Under the pieces are notes generated by a model. The model ran no database searches, was not told where the DNA came from, and saw only the letters and a program-made list of their open reading frames with translations. Below, piece by piece: positions 6,338-10,844 of a stretch of 10,844 nt of DNA. The position numbers and the translations under genes are program-made. How positions within the stretch are numbered: the stretch's first letter is position 1; each line of letters opens with the position of its first letter. Source of the stretch: Pseudomonadota bacterium (lineage in GTDB: Bacteria > Pseudomonadota > Alphaproteobacteria > Rhizobiales > Phreatobacteraceae); assembly GCA_023416965.1 (NCBI GenBank), contig JAEZGJ010000100.1, forward strand, positions 1 to 10,844, given 5' to 3'.

Positions 6338-7747
6338 ATGGCCGCGCCGCGCACGCTGTACGACAAGATCTGGGACGACCACGTGGTCGAGACGCAGGAC
6401 GATGGCACCTGCCTTCTCTATATCGACCGCCACCTCGTCCACGAGGTGACGAGCCCGCAGGCCTTCGAGGGCCTGCGCACGACCGGCCGCAAGGTGCGCG
6501 CGCCGCAGAAGACGCTCGCCGTCGTCGACCACAACATCGCGACGACGCCCGACCGCAAGTTCGGCATCAAGGACGAGGAGAGCCGCACCCAGGTGGAGGC
6601 CCTCGCCCAGAACGCCGCGGAATTCGGCATCGAATATTACGACGCCGCCGACATCCGCCAGGGCATCGTCCACGTGATCGGGCCGGAGCAGGGTTTCACC
6701 CTGCCGGGCACGACCATTGTCTGCGGCGACAGCCACACCTCGACCCACGGCGCCTTCGGCGCTCTCGCCCACGGCATCGGCACGTCCGAGGTCGAGCACG
6801 TGCTCGCCACCCAGACGCTGATCCAGAAGAAGGCGAAGAACATGCTCGTCCGCGTTGACGGGCAGCTGAAGGACGGCGTCACGGCGAAGGACATCATCCT
6901 CGCCATCATCGGCGAGATCGGCACGGCCGGCGGCACCGGCTCGGTCATCGAATATGCGGGCGAGGCCATCCGCTCGCTGTCGATGGAAGGGCGGATGACC
7001 ATCTGCAACATGTCGATCGAGGGCGGCGCCCGCGCCGGCCTGATCGCGCCGGACGAGAAGACCTACGCCTATCTCAAGGGCAAGCCGAAGGCGCCCAAGG
7101 GCATGGCCTGGGACATGGCGCAAAAGTACTGGGAGACGCTCTTCACCGAGGAGGGCGCCCATTTCGACCGCACCGTGGTGCTCGACGCCAACGCCCTGCC
7201 GCCCATCGTCACCTGGGGCACGAGCCCGGAGGACGTGATCTCCATCGCCGGCGTGGTGCCGAACCCGGACGAGATCGAGGACGAGAACAAGCGCCTCTCC
7301 AAGTGGCGGGCGCTCGAATACATGGACCTGAAGCCGGGCACCAAGATCACCGACATCCGCCTCGACAAGGTGTTCATCGGCTCCTGCACCAATTCGCGCA
7401 TCGAGGACCTGCGCGAGGTCGCCCGCGTCGTGAAGGACAGGAAGGTGGCGAACACGGTGTCGGCCATGATCGTGCCGGGCTCGGGGCTCGTGAAGGAGCA
7501 GGCCGAGCAGGAGGGCCTGGACAAGATCTTCATCGCCGCGGGCTTCGAATGGCGCGAGGCTGGCTGCTCCATGTGCCTCGCCATGAATCCCGACCGCCTG
7601 CAGCCGGGCGAGCGCTGCGCCTCCACCTCGAACCGCAACTTCGAGGGCCGGCAGGGCTACAAGGGCCGCACCCATCTCGTCTCGCCGATCATGGCGGCGG
7701 CGGCGGCGATCGAAGGGCATTTCGTCGACATCCGCGCCTGGGGCTGA
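6338..7747 (+). CDS. leuC: 3-isopropylmalate dehydratase large subunit
   Basis: With the small subunit LeuD, this [4Fe-4S] enzyme converts 2-isopropylmalate to 3-isopropylmalate in cytoplasmic leucine synthesis. The 469 residues are full length. Motifs: TLYDKIWDDHVV at the N-terminus; DRHLVHEVTSPQAFEGL (about 28-44); VVDHNIATT; CGDSHTSTHGAFGALAHGIGTSEVEHVLATQ (about 129-159), the aconitase signature; FIGSCTNSRIEDL; and AGCSMCLAMNPD. The three cluster ligands are Cys350, Cys410 and Cys413, matching the spacing in E. coli LeuC. RNFEGRQG and GRTHLVSP near the C-terminus bind substrate in the family. ATG 6338 is preceded by GGGAGG with a 6-nt spacer. No leuD is adjacent; separation of leuC and leuD is common in Hyphomicrobiales (recalled). 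Confidence 0.97.
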   Translation: MAAPRTLYDKIWDDHVVETQDDGTCLLYIDRHLVHEVTSPQAFEGLRTTGRKVRAPQKTLAVVDHNIATTPDRKFGIKDEESRTQVEALAQNAAEFGIEYYDAADIRQGIVHVIGPEQGFTLPGTTIVCGDSHTSTHGAFGALAHGIGTSEVEHVLATQTLIQKKAKNMLVRVDGQLKDGVTAKDIILAIIGEIGTAGGTGSVIEYAGEAIRSLSMEGRMTICNMSIEGGARAGLIAPDEKTYAYLKGKPKAPKGMAWDMAQKYWETLFTEEGAHFDRTVVLDANALPPIVTWGTSPEDVISIAGVVPNPDEIEDENKRLSKWRALEYMDLKPGTKITDIRLDKVFIGSCTNSRIEDLREVARVVKDRKVANTVSAMIVPGSGLVKEQAEQEGLDKIFIAAGFEWREAGCSMCLAMNPDRLQPGERCASTSNRNFEGRQGYKGRTHLVSPIMAAAAAIEGHFVDIRAWG

Positions 7748-7768
7748 CGGTCCCGGCATGCGGCGCAT

Positions 7769-7790
7769 CCGGGGCGGATACCTGCCCCGG
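7769..7790 (+). terminator. Hairpin after leuC, possible terminator without T-run
   Basis: CCGGGGC (7769-7775) pairs perfectly with GCCCCGG (7784-7790) around an 8-nt loop, 22 nt past the leuC stop. The bases that follow (GAACGACGG) contain no T-run. It may protect the 3' end of the leuC mRNA rather than terminate transcription. Confidence 0.35.
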
Positions 7791-7832
7791 GAACGACGGC
7801 CCCCGGTGGCGTAACGGTCTGAAACCCTCGAC

Positions 7833-7857
7833 AGGGCGGCGGGAGGCCCTCCGCCCT
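7833..7857 (+). terminator. Second hairpin after leuC, possible terminator without T-run
   Basis: AGGGCGG (7833-7839) pairs with CCGCCCT (7851-7857). Inside it GGG (7841-7843) pairs with CCC (7847-7849), with one C-T mismatch between the two helices. The result is a 10-bp stem with an AGG loop. The following bases AGTCTTG are only slightly T-rich. Confidence 0.35.
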
Positions 7858-7941
7858 AGTCTTGCCCGGTTTGGCCGTAGATTACCGTCCGGGGAGCGAC
7901 GTCAGGGCCGGGATTTGCCGTTCGAGGGGCCATTCGCACAG

Positions 7942-7972
7942 GATTCGCCCACGGATTAACCTCCTGTTTACC
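7942..7972 (+). promoter_or_regulatory. GANTC site plus CtrA-like direct repeat upstream of the IalB pair
   Basis: GATTC (7942-7946) is followed nine bases later by TTAACC (7956-7961), five bases, then TTTACC (7967-7972). The two hexamers form a direct repeat with an 11-bp period, the geometry of a CtrA site (TTAA-N7-TTAA, one mismatch). The elements lie about 80-110 bp before ATG 8050, a reasonable distance for promoter control. Binding is an inference. Confidence 0.4.
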
Positions 7973-8049
7973 CTGATCTTCGACACCTACGGGGCAAGTC
8001 CGGCGGGGCCGCCGTTCCCGTTCGCCCGTTTCCAGAGCCGAGTATTGCG

Positions 8050-8607
8050 ATGCGCTTCACCCGAACCCTCTCAGTCCTGGCCTTCTCGGCCGTTGCCCTC
8101 GCCGTCACCAGCGCCGGCGCCCAGCAGCGCCAGCAGGCCCAGGCGAGCCGCCCGGCCGCGGGCGGCGGGGCGCAGCAGGGCTCGGCCGTGGCGCAGTTCG
8201 GCGACTGGGGCGTGTTCACCTCCACCACGCCGCGCGGCAAGGTCTGCTACGCTGCCTCGCAGCCCAAGACCCGCGCCCCCGGCAACCTGCAGCGCGACCC
8301 GGCCTTCTTCTTCCTGACCTCGCGCCCCGGCGAGAACGTCCGCAACGAGGTCTCGCTCACCCTCGGCTTCCCGCTGAAGGGCGACGCCACAGCCACCATC
8401 GGCTCGACGAGCTTCGCCCTCTACACCCAGGCGACCGGCGCCTGGATCAAGAACGCCGCCGAGGAGGGCCGCCTGGTCCAGGCCATGCGCGGCGGATCGC
8501 AGCTCACCGTGCGCTCCACCTCGGGCCGCGGCAACGTGACGACCGATACCTATTCGCTGAACGGCCTCTCCCAGGCGCTCGACCGCGTGGCGCAGGAATG
8601 CCGCTGA
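8050..8607 (+). CDS. IalB-family (invasion-associated locus B) periplasmic protein, first copy
   Basis: The 185-residue precursor has a signal peptide: MRFTRT, a hydrophobic core, then cleavage likely after TSAGA at about residue 24. A Gln/Ala/Gly-rich linker (about 25-46) follows. The IalB domain (PF06776-type) runs from about residue 47: FGDWGVF, then GKVCYAASQP, FFFLTSRPGENVRNEVSLTLGFPL, AWIKNAAEEGRLVQAMRGG, and LTVRSTSGRGNVTTDTYSLNGLSQALD. Cys66 and Cys184 are the only cysteines and probably form a disulfide. Known: Bartonella IalB is a secreted or surface protein linked to erythrocyte invasion, but the family is widespread in free-living Hyphomicrobiales, where its role is unclear. The gene overlaps the next by 10 bp. 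A CtrA-like repeat lies upstream. Confidence 0.9.
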   Translation: MRFTRTLSVLAFSAVALAVTSAGAQQRQQAQASRPAAGGGAQQGSAVAQFGDWGVFTSTTPRGKVCYAASQPKTRAPGNLQRDPAFFFLTSRPGENVRNEVSLTLGFPLKGDATATIGSTSFALYTQATGAWIKNAAEEGRLVQAMRGGSQLTVRSTSGRGNVTTDTYSLNGLSQALDRVAQECR

Positions 8608-9128
8608 GGGCGGCGGGGGCTCTTCTCGCCCTCGCCATCGCGGCCTGCACCGCCGCGGCCGACACGCGCCCGACCGGGACGACCCGCATCGTCGCCCGTC
8701 ATGCCGACTGGTCGGTGGTCGTCGCCGAGACCGACCGCGGCAAGCACTGCTACGCCGCCGCCTCGCCGCAGACGCGCCGCCCGGAAGGGGCGGTGAGGGC
8801 ACGGGCCTTCGCCTTCGTCACCACACGGCCGACCGATCAGGTGCGCGACGAGTTCTCCGTCGAGTTCGGTTTCGAGGCGGCCGCCGGCTCCTCCCTCACC
8901 GTCGGGGACGAGACCTTCGCCCTCGCCGGGGATGCGGTGGGGGCCTGGATCCGCGATCTCGCCGACGAGACGCGGCTGGTGGCGGCCATGCGCAGCCAGA
9001 CCCATATGATCATCCGCTCGACCTCCATGCTCGGCGAGGAGACGCTCGACACCTACTCCCTCGAGGGCTTCGCCGAGGCCCTCGCCCGGGCCCGGCGGGA
9101 ATGCGCCGATCCCACCACGACGAGCTGA
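8598..9128 (+). CDS. IalB-family exported protein, second (divergent) copy, possible lipoprotein
   Basis: A 176-residue protein aligned with the preceding gene along its length: ADWSVVVAET, GKHCYAAASPQ, FAFVTTRPTDQVRDEFSVEFGF, GAWIRDLADETRLVAAMRS, and IIRSTSMLGEETLDTYSLEGFAEAL. Cys51 and Cys169 match the Cys pair of the first copy. The N-terminus is short and hydrophobic and ends in IAAC with Cys17, a fit to the lipobox; cleavage by the ordinary signal peptidase after AAA (about residue 21) is the alternative. It lacks the Gln-rich linker of the first copy. The ATG lies inside the end of the upstream gene (10-bp overlap), with GCAGGA just before it, so translation is probably coupled. This looks like an old tandem duplication: protein motifs are kept but the DNA has diverged. 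Its function is unknown. Confidence 0.85.
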   Translation: MPLRAAGALLALAIAACTAAADTRPTGTTRIVARHADWSVVVAETDRGKHCYAAASPQTRRPEGAVRARAFAFVTTRPTDQVRDEFSVEFGFEAAAGSSLTVGDETFALAGDAVGAWIRDLADETRLVAAMRSQTHMIIRSTSMLGEETLDTYSLEGFAEALARARRECADPTTTS

Positions 9129-9171
9129 GGCCGCGGCCGCGCCAAAATCCTGCGCCGGACCCGGCTTTTCG

Positions 9172-9180
9172 TGCTATAGG
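9172..9180 (+). promoter_or_regulatory. Extended -10 promoter of rlmN
   Basis: TGC-TATAGG (9172-9180) is an extended -10 element in the 79-bp gap before rlmN. No good -35 is seen. Transcription would start near 9187, giving a leader of about 20 nt. AGGA (9193-9196) is the likely Shine-Dalgarno, with a long 11-nt spacer to ATG 9208. Confidence 0.4.
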
Positions 9181-9207
9181 CCCGCGCTTGCCAGGAAACT
9201 CGACCCG

Positions 9208-10467
9208 ATGCCGACGCTCGATCTCGCGAATGCCAAGCCCGTGGCGCCGCCGCCCGCCGCCTCCGACACCCGCGCCCTGCCGGCCAAGCCCTCGCTTGTG
9301 GGCCGCGGCCGCGACGAGCTGAAGGCGGCGCTTGCGGAGATCGGCATCGAGGGCCGCGAGGCGCGGATGCGCGTCTCCCAGCTCTGGGGCTGGATCTACC
9401 AGCGCGGCGCCAGGGCCTTCGAGGAGATGTCCAACGTCTCCAAGCACCTGCGCCAGGCGCTGGCGGAGGCCTATACACTCGACCGGCCCGAGGTGGTGGC
9501 CGAGCAGGTGTCGCAGGACGGCACCCGCAAATGGCTGATGCGCATCCCGCCCTCCATGGCGGGGGAGAAGTGGCACGAGATCGAGACGGTCTATATCCCG
9601 ACGCGCGACCGCGGCACGCTCTGCATTTCCAGCCAGGTCGGCTGCACGCTCACCTGCTCCTTCTGCCACACGGGTACGCAGAAGCTGGTGCGCAACCTGA
9701 CCGCCGCCGAGATCGTGGCGCAGGTGATCGTCGCCCGCGACCGGCTCGGCGACTGGCCGGGGCAGGAGCCGCCCGAGGGCGCCTTCGTGCCGACGGATGG
9801 CGGGCGCTTCGTCTCCAACATCGTCTTCATGGGCATGGGGGAGCCGCTCTACAACGTCGAGAACGTCACCGGCGCGCTCCACACCCTGCTGGACCCGGAC
9901 GGGCTGCAGTTCTCCAAGCGGCGCGTGACGCTGTCGACCTCGGGCGTGGTGCCGGAGATCGGCCGGGTGGGCGAGGAGACCGGCGTGGCGCTGGCCATCT
10001 CGCTGCACGCCGTGCGCGACGACCTGCGCGACGAGCTGGTGCCGCTGAACCGGAAATATCCGATCGCCGAGCTGCTCGATGCCTGCCGCACCTATCCCGC
10101 TGCGTCCAACGCCCGGCGCATCACCTTCGAATACGTCATGCTGAAGGGCGTCAACGATTCCATCGACGACGCCAAGCGGCTGGTGCGGCTGCTGAAGGGC
10201 ATTCCGGCCAAGATCAATCTCATCCCGTTCAATCCCTGGCCCGGCTCCAGGTACGAATGCTCGGACTGGGAGCAGATCGAGCGCTTCTCCGAGGTGGTGT
10301 TCGAGGCGGGCTATTCCTCGCCCGTGCGCACGCCGCGCGGCCGCGACATCCTCGCCGCCTGCGGCCAGCTGAAGAGCGAGACCGAGCGGCTGCGCGCCAA
10401 GGACAAGGCGGCGCTGATGAGCAAGGCCGAGCAGGACGCCTTCCGCGCCATGAGCATGGTGGACTGA
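9208..10467 (+). CDS. rlmN: Dual-specificity RNA methyltransferase RlmN (23S rRNA A2503 / tRNA A37 C2-methylation)
   Basis: A radical-SAM enzyme of 419 residues that makes 2-methyladenosine at A2503 of 23S rRNA and A37 of some tRNAs. The N-terminal accessory domain (about 35-105) includes RVSQLWGWIYQRGARAFEEMSNVSK. The [4Fe-4S] cluster motif CxxxCxxC is Cys146, Cys150 and Cys153 in GCTLTCSFCHTG. GMGEPLYN (209-216) contacts SAM. Further motifs are KRRVTLSTSGVVPEI, ALAISLHA and FEYVMLKGVND. Cys385 in DILAACGQL is the cysteine that carries the methyl group and corresponds to Cys355 of E. coli; Cys139 also has an E. coli counterpart. Compared with E. coli it has a longer N-terminus (about 30 Ala/Pro-rich residues) and an insert at about 180-201 before FVSNIVFMGMG. 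I recall both from alphaproteobacterial RlmN, so neither is likely an error. Confidence 0.97.
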   Translation: MPTLDLANAKPVAPPPAASDTRALPAKPSLVGRGRDELKAALAEIGIEGREARMRVSQLWGWIYQRGARAFEEMSNVSKHLRQALAEAYTLDRPEVVAEQVSQDGTRKWLMRIPPSMAGEKWHEIETVYIPTRDRGTLCISSQVGCTLTCSFCHTGTQKLVRNLTAAEIVAQVIVARDRLGDWPGQEPPEGAFVPTDGGRFVSNIVFMGMGEPLYNVENVTGALHTLLDPDGLQFSKRRVTLSTSGVVPEIGRVGEETGVALAISLHAVRDDLRDELVPLNRKYPIAELLDACRTYPAASNARRITFEYVMLKGVNDSIDDAKRLVRLLKGIPAKINLIPFNPWPGSRYECSDWEQIERFSEVVFEAGYSSPVRTPRGRDILAACGQLKSETERLRAKDKAALMSKAEQDAFRAMSMVD

Positions 10468-10598
10468 TCCGGTTCCCTGCGTCCGCCGCGCGGCAGCCGC
10501 CGCAGGCGCGCGCTTGACCCTCCACAGGGCGGATGGTGAGCTTTCGGCGACCGGCACGACAAGACCGGCCGAGACCATCACGATCCCGGGAGGATCAC

Positions 10599-10844
10599 AT
10601 GCCCGTCCAAGCACTGTCGCCCCTGCGCGGCGGAGCCGTCGCCCTGGCTCTCGCCACCCTCGCCCTGACGCCGTCCATCGCCTCAGCCCAGTTCGGTCCA
10701 GGACCGGGCCCGGGGCCAGGCGGCCGCTTCGAACGCGACGACCGCGGCCCCGGCTTCGACCGCTGGCAGGGCCGCGACGGGCGTGAGGGCCGTGACGGCC
10801 GCCGCGGCCGCGGCGAGGACACCGTCATGGGCTTCTCGCGCGAG
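10599..10844 (+). CDS. Secreted Gly/Arg/Asp-rich protein of unknown function, N-terminal part (3' end outside window)
   Basis: This frame is open from ATG 10599 to the window edge (82 codons, no stop). GGGAGG at 10588-10593, 5 nt upstream, supports the start. Residues 1-30 form a signal peptide ending in IASA, with cleavage before QF at 31. The mature part begins with four Gly-Pro pairs (about 33-40), followed by RFERDDRGPGFDRW (43-56). Five consecutive Gly-X-Y triplets (58-72: GRD GRE GRD GRR GRG) come next, then EDTVMGFSRE. The start of the mature protein is therefore low-complexity, charged and probably disordered; any folded domain lies beyond the window. I do not recognise the family. 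A TTGACC (10514-10519) could be a -35, but the -10 17 bp later is poor. Confidence 0.7.
   Translation, partial: MPVQALSPLRGGAVALALATLALTPSIASAQFGPGPGPGPGGRFERDDRGPGFDRWQGRDGREGRDGRRGRGEDTVMGFSRE

Larger units (their letters stand above)
7748..8049. other. 302-bp intergenic region after leuC
   Basis: No gene is supported here. One open frame starts at 7862 and runs into the IalB gene out of frame; its product is Arg/Pro/Ser-rich. The first half holds two strong GC hairpins (7769-7790 and 7833-7857), the second half a GANTC site and a CtrA-like direct repeat. The ribosome-binding region before ATG 8050 is poor (GAG at 8035-8041 only). Confidence 0.55.

Noticed and set aside
6163..6408. Upstream extension of the minus-strand hydrolase to 6408
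   Set aside because: It would overlap the start of leuC and adds Arg/Ser/Gly-rich sequence without similarity to the family.
3752..7768. A 1338-codon open frame on the minus strand across argD, argF, the hydrolase and leuC
   Set aside because: It lies antisense to well-identified genes, its product is His/Arg/Gly/Ala-rich with no family motif, and long stop-free antisense frames are expected in very GC-rich DNA.
7862..8317. Plus-strand frame between leuC and the first IalB gene
   Set aside because: More than half overlaps the IalB gene in another frame; the product is Pro/Arg/Ser-rich and has no ribosome-binding site.
9154..9169. GCCG-GACC-CGGC hairpin followed by TTTT before rlmN, as a terminator
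   Set aside because: The stem is only 4 bp and the T-run only four bases, and it overlaps the region expected for the rlmN -35.
10476..10506. CCTGCG...CGCAGG inverted repeat after rlmN, as a terminator
   Set aside because: There is no T-run, the loop is long, and inverted repeats of this size are common in such GC-rich DNA. It may still be a weak structure at the mRNA end.
10514..10542. TTGACC with a CCCT-CCAC-AGGG repeat, resembling a MerR-type metal operator
   Set aside because: The inverted repeat is only four bases per arm, the spacer is an ordinary 17 bp rather than the stretched 19-20 bp of MerR promoters, and the -10 is poor.
9010..10614. A 534-codon minus-strand frame opposite rlmN
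   Set aside because: It is a shadow of the clearly coding rlmN on the plus strand; its composition is biased and shows no recognisable motif.

Overview
The window looks like chromosomal DNA from a high-GC alphaproteobacterium, most likely of the order Hyphomicrobiales (Rhizobiales). The reasons are the strong G/C bias at third codon positions, a gcrA-type cell-cycle regulator (a family largely confined to Alphaproteobacteria), two IalB-family periplasmic proteins, and an argD-argF pair close to gcrA, an arrangement I recall from rhizobia. I see no insertion sequence, phage gene, CRISPR array, tRNA or rRNA.

Layout. Positions 3-905 (+) hold the C-terminal part of a NicO/RcnA-type nickel/cobalt exporter. 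It converges on gcrA (1543-1010, -), and a GCAA-loop terminator for gcrA lies between them. The 401-bp space upstream of gcrA (1544-1944) carries an unusual cluster of GANTC sites, the CcrM methylation motif that GcrA reads, plus a CtrA-like site. An EstD-like alpha/beta hydrolase (1945-2913, +) follows. Then comes the arginine operon argD (3159-4355) and argF (4352-5269); both start with GTG and overlap by 4 bp. The argD leader has a good promoter, a textbook intrinsic terminator, and an inverted repeat with the ribosome-binding site in its loop.

argF converges on a second, unrelated alpha/beta hydrolase (6162-5266, -), and both stop codons lie in one CTAG tetranucleotide. Divergent from that hydrolase is leuC (6338-7747, +), the large subunit of isopropylmalate isomerase. 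After a 302-bp gap with two hairpins and a CtrA-like direct repeat comes a tandem pair of IalB-family exported proteins (8050-8607 and 8598-9128, overlapping by 10 bp). rlmN (9208-10467, +) follows, and the window ends inside a small secreted Gly/Arg/Asp-rich protein of unknown function (10599 onward).

How the genes relate. argD and argF act in arginine synthesis and leuC in leucine synthesis. gcrA is a cell-cycle transcription factor whose own upstream region looks like a methylation-responsive control region. The IalB pair belongs to the cell envelope and rlmN modifies 23S rRNA and tRNA. The content is mostly housekeeping. The regulatory DNA around gcrA and argD, and the tandem IalB pair, are the parts most worth a second look; no clearly new multi-gene system is visible.
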